Shown: positions 52,717 to 61,520 of the stretch, one piece after another
Position numbering within the stretch: the stretch's first letter is position 1
Layout of the letters: every line of letters starts with the position of its first letter
NCBI GenBank assembly: GCA_009841145.1
Contig: VXMJ01000017.1
Location: 36,250-100,249 of the forward strand
DNA from: Caldilineaceae bacterium SB0661_bin_34
GTDB lineage: Bacteria > Chloroflexota > Anaerolineae > Caldilineales > Caldilineaceae
Length of the DNA: 64,000 bases
Reading direction: 5' to 3'
Position numbers and translations under genes: made by a program
Notes under the pieces: model-generated
What the model was told of the DNA's origin: nothing
Seen by the model: only the letters and a program-made list of their open reading frames with translations
The model's database searches: none

Positions 52717-55329
52717 ATGTCGGTACGCATCGCGGCCCGCCTGTCACTATGCACCCTGGCGGTCCTAACCCTGTGGCTGGCCCTTCTGCCTCCCGTTTCC
52801 GGTCAGCGCGCGCTCGCCCTGGACTCGATTCGGGACGACGTCACCGTGACATCACTGGACAATGGCCTGACGGTCATTCTGGCACCCAAGGACGGTGCTC
52901 CGGTCGCCACGGTCAACGCTTGGATCGGAGTCGGCTCGATGCACGAACCGCCCGAGCACAACGGCATTGCGCACTTCTTCGAACACATGATTTTCTACGG
53001 CTCCGAAGAGTATGCAGGCACCGTCGATGCCGTGATCGAAGGTTGGGGCGGCACGTCCAACGCCAGCACCTCCTTCGACTGGACCCAGTACTACATCACG
53101 GTGCCCAGCCAACATGTTGAGGATGCGGTCGCCATGCTGGCCGACATGCTCATCAACGGCCATTACACGGAACAGGACCTGCAGACGGAGCGGGACGTGG
53201 TCCTGCGCGAGGGCGACCAGCGCAACGACGATCCGGATTCCTACCTAGCCTACCAATCCTGGGAGGCCTTCTACGGCGACCATCCCTACGGGCAACCGAT
53301 TCTCGGCACGACGGAGACGGTGTCCGGCATCACGCTGGAGACGTTCGAGGAGTGGCTGGACACCTACTATGTGCCCAACAACATGACCGTAATCGTAGCC
53401 GGCGACTTTGATCCGGACGCGGCCCTGCAGGCCGTCGACAATGCCTTCGGCGGCATGGAACCGCGCGAGCTGCCGGATTTCAACCCGCCGGAACTGGCTC
53501 CGCGCACCGCCATCGAAACCCTTGAAATCACCCGCGACATCGAACAGGAACGCGTGCGGTTGATGTGGCGCGGACCGGAGGCGCAGGACTTGGATGACCA
53601 AATTGCGCTCGATGTTCTGCTCTACGTCCTGTCCGGCGGCCGCAGTTCCCGGATTTATCGCGACATCGTCAGGGATCTGGGGGTGGTCACGTCGGCCGAT
53701 GCCGGCTACTTCACTACCCAGCTGCCCAGCATCTTCCAGCTGTCCGCCCAGTATCCGCCGGAACGTGCCGGCGTCGTCCGGGCAGCGCTGCTCGACCAGA
53801 TGGAGCGGGTCCTGGATGGGGACCTTACGGCGGAGGAGGTCGAAACCGCCAAGACGGTGCTGATCGCGCAGTGGGACAGATCCGCCGAGCGCAGCCGCAG
53901 TATCGCCAGCACGCTGGGCTTTTACGCCACCGTGATGGGCCAGCCAAACTTTGCGTTCGAATACCTCGATCGCATCCGCACGATTACGCCCGACGACATT
54001 GTGCGGATGGCGCGCAAGTATGTGGACCTGGGATCGCAGCTGGAGGTCCGCATGGTTCCGATGGATATGGAGGCACCAGCGACGGATACACCCGAAGACC
54101 TGATGGTCCTGGACAACGGGCTGCGGCTGATCCTGCGCCAGGACACATCCACCAATGTCGTGGCCTTCCAGACGTTTGTGGGCACCGGCACCTCGGTGGA
54201 AACCGCGGCCAACTCCGGTATTTCCACCTTCACCAACGCACTCCTGCTGCGAGGCACAGAGGATCAGACGGAAGAGGAGATCTTCCTCGACATTGAGAAC
54301 CTGGGCGCCACGCTGGGCCAGTCCCAGCTGCCCGACATGGCCAATGTCACGCTTGTGGCCACCGCCGACACCTGGACCGAAGCCTTTCCGATCTACGTGG
54401 ATGTGCTGACACGGCCGGCGTTCACCGAAGAGGAGTTCAACCGCCTGAAGACGGAACGGCTGCTCGACCTCGAGGCCAGCCTCGACGACAAGTTCGGGGT
54501 CATCTACGACCAACTGCTGGCGGGGCTGTACGGCGACAGCGGCTACGGCAGTCCCGAACTGGGAACGCTGGAAACAATCGAGGCCCTGACTCTGGACCAC
54601 GTCAAGGAGTTCCACAGCCGGTACTACGTGCCGGAAAACATGGTGATCTCGGTCACGGGCAATGTGGATCCCCAACTGCTGGCCCTGCGCCTGGAGTCGG
54701 CCTTCGAGTCGCTTGAAGACACGGGCGACCCGATTGAGCACGGCTCGCGCACCATCGATCTGGCAGCCACCATCGAACCCACGGTCGCACGTCCCGATGC
54801 CAACCTGGCCTGGATCGTGATGGGCTACCCAGCTCCCGGCGTCGGCGACGACGACTATGCGGTCATGAAGGTCATCAACAGCATCGTGGGCAGCGGTGCC
54901 GCCAGCCGCATGTTCACAACACTGCGGGAGGAGCAGGGCCTGGCCTACTCGACGGGGTCCTTCTTCCCGTCCCGGTCCGGAACCAGCCACCTGGCCCTGT
55001 ATGCCATTGTTCTGCCGGACAACAAGGAGTCCACGATCGCGGGCATCCGTGCCATCCTGCAAGACGTCGCCGAAAACGGGGTGGATCAGGACGAACTGGA
55101 TCTGGCCGTCAACCGGGAGATCGGTTCCTTCATCCGCAGACGCGAAACTTCCTCCGGCCGGGCATTCGATATCGGCTGGTACGAAATGCTGGGCGCCGGC
55201 ATCCAGCTGGATGCCGAATACCCGGACCGGCTGCGAGCGGTTACCGCCGAAGACGTGCAACGCGTGGCGGCCGATTATTTCAACCGCTTCCATGTCGTGT
55301 CGGTCCTGGAGCCCGAAGCCTCCGAGTAA
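52717..55329 (+). CDS. M16 family zinc peptidase, exported, two-half
   Basis: An 870-aa M16 (insulinase/pitrilysin-like) peptidase. A signal peptide (~1-30) ends at Gly-Gln after VSGQ. The first half has the inverted zinc site H86-F-F-E89-H90 (GIAHFFEHMIF) and the distal ligand Glu165 in VVLREGDQ, 76 residues later as in the family. The second half (from ~440) has the fold but no HxxEH, as expected for a single chain holding an active and an inactive half. It degrades peptides outside the membrane. I start at ATG 52717 (GAGGAAA upstream). A strong terminator follows. Confidence 0.94.
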   Translation: MSVRIAARLSLCTLAVLTLWLALLPPVSGQRALALDSIRDDVTVTSLDNGLTVILAPKDGAPVATVNAWIGVGSMHEPPEHNGIAHFFEHMIFYGSEEYAGTVDAVIEGWGGTSNASTSFDWTQYYITVPSQHVEDAVAMLADMLINGHYTEQDLQTERDVVLREGDQRNDDPDSYLAYQSWEAFYGDHPYGQPILGTTETVSGITLETFEEWLDTYYVPNNMTVIVAGDFDPDAALQAVDNAFGGMEPRELPDFNPPELAPRTAIETLEITRDIEQERVRLMWRGPEAQDLDDQIALDVLLYVLSGGRSSRIYRDIVRDLGVVTSADAGYFTTQLPSIFQLSAQYPPERAGVVRAALLDQMERVLDGDLTAEEVETAKTVLIAQWDRSAERSRSIASTLGFYATVMGQPNFAFEYLDRIRTITPDDIVRMARKYVDLGSQLEVRMVPMDMEAPATDTPEDLMVLDNGLRLILRQDTSTNVVAFQTFVGTGTSVETAANSGISTFTNALLLRGTEDQTEEEIFLDIENLGATLGQSQLPDMANVTLVATADTWTEAFPIYVDVLTRPAFTEEEFNRLKTERLLDLEASLDDKFGVIYDQLLAGLYGDSGYGSPELGTLETIEALTLDHVKEFHSRYYVPENMVISVTGNVDPQLLALRLESAFESLEDTGDPIEHGSRTIDLAATIEPTVARPDANLAWIVMGYPAPGVGDDDYAVMKVINSIVGSGAASRMFTTLREEQGLAYSTGSFFPSRSGTSHLALYAIVLPDNKESTIAGIRAILQDVAENGVDQDELDLAVNREIGSFIRRRETSSGRAFDIGWYEMLGAGIQLDAEYPDRLRAVTAEDVQRVAADYFNRFHVVSVLEPEASE

Positions 55330-55364
55330 CCGACCTTGAAGGCCGCGGGCCGCAAGGCCCTGCG

Positions 55365-55406
55365 AGCGCCGTACGCCTGGTTTCAGGCGTACGGCGCTTT
55401 GTATTT
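55365..55406 (+). terminator. 15-bp GC-rich intrinsic terminator after the M16 gene
   Basis: Arms 55365-55379 and 55384-55398 are exactly inverted (GCGCCGTACGCCTG core) around GTTT, followed by a TTTGTATTTT run. It lies 36 bp after the stop codon. Confidence 0.88.
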
Positions 55407-55806
55407 TGAGATGGTCCCCATGTGGGGACTGTCACCCGGATATTCGTCGTTCAAGACCACCGTCAACGCGCGCAATACGAAACAGCCCCACCCTGATCCC
55501 TCGTGTTGCCGGGACCGCGTGCCCTGTTGGCACTGGATCCTGGCATTCTCGACCACCGTGCAGGGCAGAACCTGAACGGCGCTGTCCAGGATGATTCTGA
55601 CCAACAGATGATCCACGGGCAGCTTCGGAGCCACATCCCATCGCAGGACCGGGGTGGAACCCACAACAGAATGCAGAAAAATCAAGCGGTTTCTTTTCGG
55701 GTATCGAGCCGGATCCGAATCACGGCCCGTTTGGTTTGCTCGGTTTCCAAATGCAACACCTTGGTCAGTAGGCAGAAGGCATCCGTTGGCAGTCAGCCTT
55801 CCGCAT
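55407..55806. other. intergenic stretch, no gene recognised
   Basis: About 400 bp between the M16 terminator and the leftward aminotransferase. A minus frame of 100 codons (55383-55685) and plus frames are open, but none has a recognisable motif and one overlaps the terminator. It could hold a decayed sequence; I cannot name it. Confidence 0.4.
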
Positions 55807-56988
55807 TCAGGACAGGGATTCCACGGTGCGGCGCATGCGCCGCATGGCCTCTTCCAGTTGCGGCAGGGGTTGCAGGATGCTCATGCGGATGTATTCGCCT
55901 TCCAGCGCTGTCCCCTCCTGGCTGCCGGGGAACACGAGTACACGTCCTTCCTGAAGCAGCGTCTCACAGAACCGGGCGGCAGGGATCCCGAGGGAAGTTA
56001 TGTTGGGGAAGAGGAAATAGCCGCCTCCGGGGAATCCATAGGTGAAGTCCAGGTTGTCAAGCGTTGACAACACACACGCGCGCCGCTCCTCGAGTTCCGC
56101 CTGTATGGGATCCCACCAGGGGGCCCGCGGCTGTGCCAAGGCAGCGAGCGCTGCATACTGCGCTATCGTACTGGCACTGATGCTCAGGGTATGCCGCACT
56201 TCCAGCACTTGGCGGATGTAGGCGGCAGGTCCGGCCATGTAACCCAGACGCCATCCCGTCATGGCATACGCCTTGGAGAATCCATTCAGGGTTATGGTTC
56301 GCTCATGCATGTCCGGCAGGGATGCAGGCGAGAGGTGGCGGGCACCGTCAAACAGGATGCGGGAGTAAATCTCGTCGCTTACCAGGATCAGGTTGTGGCG
56401 CTGGGCCAGACGGGCCAGGGCCCTGACCGTTTCCGGAGGCGTCACCGCCCCCGTGGGATTGTCGGGAGATACGAGCACCAGCATGCGTGTACGCTCTGAA
56501 ATCCTGGCTTCCACATCCTCCGGCTGCATCACAAAATCCTGTGCTTGGCGCGTGGGGACCGAAACCACGGTGCCGTGGCACAGGTTGATGGCCTTGTCGT
56601 AGTTGGTGAAGCGCGGATACCCCATGAGGACTTCGTCACCGGGGTTCAGCAGACTCACCATGCAGGTCATGATGGCCTCTTCCACACCGTTGGTGACGAT
56701 GATCTCTTCCGGTGCATAGCCAAGACCGTGTTCCTGGCGCAGCATGGCCGCGATTGCTTCCGTCAACTCTCCCAGTCCGGCCACCGCCGTGTAGTGGTGC
56801 CGATTTTCGTCCAGGGCCTTGTGGGCCGCGGCCACGATGTGGTCAGGGGTGTGGAAATCGGGATCACCACGCCCCAGGGCAATGACATCCGGGATGTCCG
56901 CCGCCATTTCCAGGAGCCTGGTCCGGAAGGAAACGTCGCGTGTGCGGATGTGGCGGGCAAGTCCATCATGCAACGACAAAGCAGCCAT
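55807..56988 (-). CDS. class I/II pyridoxal-phosphate aminotransferase
   Basis: A 393-aa fold-type I aminotransferase. Asn177 in SPDNPTGAV, Asp205 and Tyr208 in LVSDEIYSR and Lys239 in GFSKAYAMTGWRLGY are the PLP set; Arg371-like EYIRMSIL is near the C-terminus. It is close to aspartate/aromatic-type aminotransferases of subgroup I-gamma; the amino-acid specificity is not determinable. I use ATG 56988, with AAAGGGAATT upstream; 40 upstream codons are open without features. It is divergent from the SBP gene at 57.3 kb. Confidence 0.93.
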   Translation of the reverse strand: MAALSLHDGLARHIRTRDVSFRTRLLEMAADIPDVIALGRGDPDFHTPDHIVAAAHKALDENRHHYTAVAGLGELTEAIAAMLRQEHGLGYAPEEIIVTNGVEEAIMTCMVSLLNPGDEVLMGYPRFTNYDKAINLCHGTVVSVPTRQAQDFVMQPEDVEARISERTRMLVLVSPDNPTGAVTPPETVRALARLAQRHNLILVSDEIYSRILFDGARHLSPASLPDMHERTITLNGFSKAYAMTGWRLGYMAGPAAYIRQVLEVRHTLSISASTIAQYAALAALAQPRAPWWDPIQAELEERRACVLSTLDNLDFTYGFPGGGYFLFPNITSLGIPAARFCETLLQEGRVLVFPGSQEGTALEGEYIRMSILQPLPQLEEAMRRMRRTVESLS

Positions 56989-57240
56989 GGCAATTCCCTT
57001 TGTGGTTAATCCAAGGGGGTCGGCAAACGGGCCTGGCAGATCCGGGCATCCATCGCACTGAAGGCAGGAAGGCAGTGTCTGCTCAGTCTTTCCGCACAGC
57101 GGAAACAACGAACATGACCAGCGTCACTGGTCGCGGACAGGACAGGAGGCTGCTGCCTGCCAACACCGCCACTTCCCAATGTGCATGAATGCCAACCCAA
57201 ATATAGATGATTTGCACAATGCGTCGGCCTGTTCCCCATC

Positions 57241-57249
57241 TGGTATTAT
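57241..57249 (+). promoter_or_regulatory. extended -10 box (TGGTATTAT) upstream of the SBP gene
   Basis: TG-N-TATTAT lies 47 bp before the start codon in an otherwise AT-poor region; no good -35 is required for an extended -10 promoter. Confidence 0.4.
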
Positions 57250-57295
57250 CAGCCCAGCGCGTTGCGCCCTCCAACAGTCAGTAGAGGCAAATCAC

Positions 57296-58978
57296 ATGAA
57301 AACATTATTGCGGGCGAGTCTATTGCTATTGGCCGCATTGGCCCTGATCGCCTGTGCCGCTCCCGCCGCACCGTCGGGAGAGGCTGAAATGGAAGCCGCA
57401 GAGCCTACCGTGGTTCGGCTCGGCATGAACCAGGAACTGGAATTCCTCAACGTCATGTACACCCAGGGCGGCAATTCGCTGCAGGCATCCAAGACCGCAC
57501 AGCGCGGTCTGCTGTTCCTGGATGCACAGGGCAACTGGATCGGCGAATTGGCGGAAGAAGTACCCAGCGTTGCCAACGGACACGTGTCACCGGATGGCAC
57601 ACAAGTCACCTATCATCTGCGACAAGGGATCACCTTCCATGACGGCACCCCGGTTACGGCCTCGGATGTCAAGGCCACCTGGGAAGCCATCATGAGTCCC
57701 GACAACACGCCGATCACCCGCTTGGGATACGAGAAGATCGCGTCAATCGACACGCCGGACGACTACACGGTGGTGCTGAATTTCAGTGAACCTTTCGCGT
57801 CCTGGAAGATTCTCTTCGACTTCATCCTGCCTGAAGAGGTGATCGAAGCCAATTCACCCGGACTGGACGAGTCGTTGGCCATGCGCCAACCGGTCGGTTT
57901 CGGTCCCTTTAGGATCGTGGACTGGAAAGCTGGTGAATTCGTCGAATACGAGGCGTTTGACGATTATTGGCAGGGCCGACCCGGCCTGGACAAGTTCTTC
58001 ATTGTCATCTATCCCAGCACGGAAGCCTTGCTGGCCGCTCTGGAAGTCGGTGAAGTGGATATCGCCTGGGGCCTGCGCGCCGCCAACTTGCCCACTCTCC
58101 TGGATTTGCAGGACAAGGGCGTTATCAATCTGGTCAACGCCCCACCCGCGGGCGGTGAACGGTACGTCATGAACGGCGACAACTCGCAAGCGCCGATCTT
58201 CACCGACCGGAACGTCCGGGTGGCCCTGCAGCATGCCGTGGACAAGCAGTCGCTGATCGACAACATCCTTCACGGACAGGCGGAAATCAATGTGGGCACG
58301 GAGTGGCACGGCACCCCGTGGCAGAACCGCGACCTCGTTCCCTACGACTACGACCCTGATCTGGCACGCAGCCTTCTGGAAGACAACGGCTGGGTCGACA
58401 GCGACGGGGATGGCATTCGCGAGTCCAGTGGCGTGGAGGGATACGAAGACGGCACCCGCCTGACCTTCACCCACCGAACCACATCCGGCGTTCTGCAGAG
58501 AGAGCAGGTACAGCTCCTAGTGCAGCAGATGTTCAAGGAAATCGGTGCGGAAATGGTCATCGAGAACCGCCGCACGGCCGAGTTGTTCGGGACCTGGGAC
58601 CAGAACGGCACCTGGTCGCATGGCGACTACGAAATGGGTGGCTGGAGTCACGGCCTCCGAGTCCCGGATCCGGAAATCTCCAACCGGTTCCTTTGCAATG
58701 AAATCGCTTCGGAAGACAACCCAGGTGGTTCCCAGTGGCATCGCTACTGCAGCGCCGACGTGGACGCCGCACTTATTGCAGCCCAAACGGAATTCGATGA
58801 TGTCGAACGGACGCGGCTCATCATGGAAGCGCAGCGCATCATGCATGAGGACGCCTATGCGCTCTACCTGTTTGCCACAGGTAGGCATTACGGTGTGAAC
58901 ACCCGTGTCCAGGGGTTTGAGCTCCGTCCCTTCACCGTGTGGTACGGCAACATTAACGAATGGACCGTCAGTGAATAG
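57296..58978 (+). CDS. ABC transporter substrate-binding lipoprotein, family 5
   Basis: A 560-aa peptide-type solute-binding protein. The leader ends at Cys20 (LALIACAAPAAP), followed by an Ala/Glu-rich tether. Family segments are VTYHLRQGITFHDGTPVTASD, VGFGPFRIVDWKAGEF and RVALQHAVDKQSLID. I use ATG 57296, with AGAGGC upstream. It is the third such orphan in the window; no permease or ATPase is beside it. A tandem-hairpin terminator closes it off, so it is transcribed alone. Confidence 0.93.
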   Translation: MKTLLRASLLLLAALALIACAAPAAPSGEAEMEAAEPTVVRLGMNQELEFLNVMYTQGGNSLQASKTAQRGLLFLDAQGNWIGELAEEVPSVANGHVSPDGTQVTYHLRQGITFHDGTPVTASDVKATWEAIMSPDNTPITRLGYEKIASIDTPDDYTVVLNFSEPFASWKILFDFILPEEVIEANSPGLDESLAMRQPVGFGPFRIVDWKAGEFVEYEAFDDYWQGRPGLDKFFIVIYPSTEALLAALEVGEVDIAWGLRAANLPTLLDLQDKGVINLVNAPPAGGERYVMNGDNSQAPIFTDRNVRVALQHAVDKQSLIDNILHGQAEINVGTEWHGTPWQNRDLVPYDYDPDLARSLLEDNGWVDSDGDGIRESSGVEGYEDGTRLTFTHRTTSGVLQREQVQLLVQQMFKEIGAEMVIENRRTAELFGTWDQNGTWSHGDYEMGGWSHGLRVPDPEISNRFLCNEIASEDNPGGSQWHRYCSADVDAALIAAQTEFDDVERTRLIMEAQRIMHEDAYALYLFATGRHYGVNTRVQGFELRPFTVWYGNINEWTVSE

Positions 58979-58988
58979 GACCAGTGCC

Positions 58989-59048
58989 CAGCCTCCCGCC
59001 AGGAGGCTGCATTGAGGGAAGGGGCATCCTTTCGGATGCCCCTTCTGA
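58989..59048 (+). terminator. tandem hairpins, intrinsic terminator after the SBP gene
   Basis: First stem 58989-58996/59002-59009 (8 bp). Second stem AAGGGGCATCC/GGATGCCCCTT (59019-59029/59034-59044) with a TTTC loop and a short T-rich tail. Confidence 0.78.
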
Positions 59049-59337
59049 TTCTGCCCCCGGAGCTCCGGCTTGGCAGTCCTTGGCCCTGTACCATCCCTGC
59101 ACCAATGAGTTGAAAAGGACGGCTGCAGCTCTTCAGTCGTCAATGTCCGGGGAATGGACAGGCCCTTCCGGTCTGAAGCCCATCATCAAAGCCCACTCCG
59201 GGTTGCAAGCCCGCGGATTGCAAGCCTGGACCATCGTCCACATCCCAATCGACACTCCGAACCCAACCTGCCGTCCCCGTACTTTGGCCGGTTGCATTTC
59301 CATCCCGCCTCACAAACCCCTGATCGGTTGTTGATCC

Positions 59338-60759
59338 GTGACAAACGCCCAAACGCACCACCGCCTGGCCTTGGCGGCAGTGGCATTCGCACTGTTTGTC
59401 GAGACCATTGACGTCAGCATTGTGTCGATGGCCTTGCCCGCGATTGCCCAGGAGTTCGACGCCCCTTTCACGCGGGTGCAGTGGGTCGCACTGGTGTCCG
59501 CCATGATCCAGGCATCCCTGAGCCTGATGATCGGGGCCATGGGCGACATGTTCGGCAACAAACGGGTGTTGGTCTGGGGACTCGTACTGGCCGGAGTAGG
59601 CAATGTTCTGAGTGCCGTGGCCCCGTCGCTGCTCTGGCTGATTCTGTTCCGGGTGATCCAGGCGATCGGCCTGACCATGTCCGGAGCCCTCCTGCTGGCC
59701 ATAGTTGTCGAAACCTTCCCGGCCGGGGATCGGGGCAAGGCATTTGGGTTCATCGGCACCATGGTGTCGATCGGGATTGTGGTGGGGCCACTGGCCGGTG
59801 GCGTGATTCTCAAGGCGTTCCACTGGCGTTTGGTTTTCCTGTTCGATCTCCTGTTTGTGATCCCCGCCCTGCCCCTGGCCCACCTGTACCTGGGTGGATC
59901 CAACGGAACCGGCCGGAGCAGGTTCGACATCATCGGGGTGGCCGTCTTCTTTGCCAGCCTATGTACGTTTCTGCTTGGAACCACGTTCAACCAGGAACCG
60001 AACCTGAAGTTTCTCAGTCCCTACCTTATGGCCGTCTCGGTGGTGTGTCTGGGCATATTTGTTCTCCATGAACTGCGAGTCAACAATCCCATCCTGAATC
60101 TCAATCTGTTCCGGAGCCGGCAATTCTCCATTTATCTGTCTGCCCGATACCTCTACTTCTTTGTCTACGGCGGTGTAGGCCTAATCCTGCCTTTCTATCT
60201 TGAAGTGTTGATGGGACTGGATCCACTGACGGTCGGCGTGCTGTTGGCCGTACAGCCTGTGGCGTTCGGTGTCGGTTCCTGGATGTCCGGTGAACTGGTG
60301 GAGAGCGTTGGCAAACGGCCCCTGATACTGGGCGGCCTTGGGCTCATGGCCGTCGCATACGCATGGCTAGGATTGGTCATCGGGTCGCTGGAAATCTGGC
60401 ACTTCACGATTCAAATGGTCCTGCTGGGCCTGGGCGGCGGCCTGCTGCAGCCAGCCGCCAACAGCATCATTACCAGCCGTATTCCCCAAAATGAACTGGG
60501 CATGGTGTCCAGCCTGACCGCGGTGGTGCGCATTCACTCGCGCAGTCTTGGCATTGCTGCCCTTGGCGGATTGTGGGTCTATTCGGCCCGGCTTTGGGAC
60601 CGAACCCTTCCAGCCGGCATCGAGGACCCTGGGCAAGTGTCCCAATTACAGGGGTTTGCCATGGTCTGTCTGGCGGCTGCCCTTATTACTGTAGCCACAA
60701 CCCTGGTCTGTGCAGGGGAAGCGGTCCTGCGTCACCGCATGCAAACAGCAGCGGCCTGA
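59338..60759 (+). CDS. MFS transporter, DHA2 (EmrB/QacA) type
   Basis: A 473-aa major facilitator with about 14 hydrophobic helices. Motif C-like segments occur in helix 5 (GIVVGPLAGGVIL). The first helix reads LFVETIDVSIVSMALPAIA, and MIGAMGDMFGNKRVL is motif A. It is a proton-driven exporter, likely of amphipathic drugs or metabolites. It starts with GTG at 59338. The ~290 bp upstream, from the SBP terminator, holds no other gene I can see. Confidence 0.92.
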   Translation: MTNAQTHHRLALAAVAFALFVETIDVSIVSMALPAIAQEFDAPFTRVQWVALVSAMIQASLSLMIGAMGDMFGNKRVLVWGLVLAGVGNVLSAVAPSLLWLILFRVIQAIGLTMSGALLLAIVVETFPAGDRGKAFGFIGTMVSIGIVVGPLAGGVILKAFHWRLVFLFDLLFVIPALPLAHLYLGGSNGTGRSRFDIIGVAVFFASLCTFLLGTTFNQEPNLKFLSPYLMAVSVVCLGIFVLHELRVNNPILNLNLFRSRQFSIYLSARYLYFFVYGGVGLILPFYLEVLMGLDPLTVGVLLAVQPVAFGVGSWMSGELVESVGKRPLILGGLGLMAVAYAWLGLVIGSLEIWHFTIQMVLLGLGGGLLQPAANSIITSRIPQNELGMVSSLTAVVRIHSRSLGIAALGGLWVYSARLWDRTLPAGIEDPGQVSQLQGFAMVCLAAALITVATTLVCAGEAVLRHRMQTAAA

Positions 60760-60915
60760 TGCCAGTTGGTTCAACCGACCTGCCTGGCAAACTCCTTCCC
60801 GGACCAAACTCCTGTGCGCAGCAAACACTGGATCAGGTGCATCGACAGCCCCTACGTGCTTGGTGAGTCAACCACCGCGGAATTGGTTTTCCCTTCTGCT
60901 CAATAGCAAGCCTGT

Positions 60916-61314
60916 CTAGGGAGTACGTTCGGCGGACCGCCGCAAGACAATCGCTTCAAAGGCCAAAATCACGATCAGCAAGGCATCGAGATGCTCCCAT
61001 AAGTTGGGCGTAGGTTCCAGGTTGGGGGACAGCGAGTAGACATACTGCAAGAGAAACCGGACGAGCACGATGGCTTCCAAGGCCGTGATGACATCCCGTG
61101 GCAATTGTGTCGGATGTGGCCCGGCTTCATTCCGCACCTGCAACGAATCCCGCACGTGAATCACGATTGCAATACCCAAAAAAAGCAATACGGCCGGATC
61201 GACCACAAAGTTCCAGATAATCAGGGATGTATCCGGATCCGCGGCTGAATACAGCACATTGACCAGCATCGAAACCGCGGTTATCCCGCAGAGAACCGCC
61301 AGAACCCGCCTCAT
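60916..61314 (-). CDS. small membrane protein of unknown function
   Basis: A 132-aa protein with four predicted membrane helices (~2-22, ~32-54, ~75-95, ~105-124). The loops include DSLQVRNEAGPHPTQLPRD. Start ATG has GAGGAGGT just upstream, supporting real translation. I do not recognise the family; the pattern is common in small DUF-type membrane proteins of this group. The 40-bp palindrome at 61451 lies upstream of it. Confidence 0.7.
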   Translation of the reverse strand: MRRVLAVLCGITAVSMLVNVLYSAADPDTSLIIWNFVVDPAVLLFLGIAIVIHVRDSLQVRNEAGPHPTQLPRDVITALEAIVLVRFLLQYVYSLSPNLEPTPNLWEHLDALLIVILAFEAIVLRRSAERTP

Positions 61315-61450
61315 GCGGTACCTCCTCGAACCTGTGATTCAGATACCTGACGATAGCAGGGCACCGGATTTCCGCGTCCACACGAGATCTTCGTCTTCAG
61401 CGCCAGAATGCACAACCCACACCGGGCTTTGACGAATGTGCTGACAATCC

Positions 61451-61490
61451 CTGTCACACCGTGGCCACCATGGTGGCCACGGTGTGACAG
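61451..61490. repeat. perfect 40-bp palindrome
   Basis: The 40 bases from 61451 to 61490 equal their own reverse complement with no loop; the core is GTGGCCACCATGGTGGCCAC. It lies 30 bp past the stop of the leftward amidohydrolase and ~137 bp upstream of the small membrane protein start. It can form a cruciform or a 19-bp RNA hairpin. There is no T-run on either strand. Confidence 0.9.
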
Positions 61491-61520
61491 CAGCCTTCCG
61501 TCCTCTGGATTTCCCAGGGC

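Noticed and set aside
53245..55293. 682-aa minus-strand open frame
   Set aside because: It is antisense to the M16 peptidase, whose zinc motifs and length are clear. Long shadows are common at high GC.
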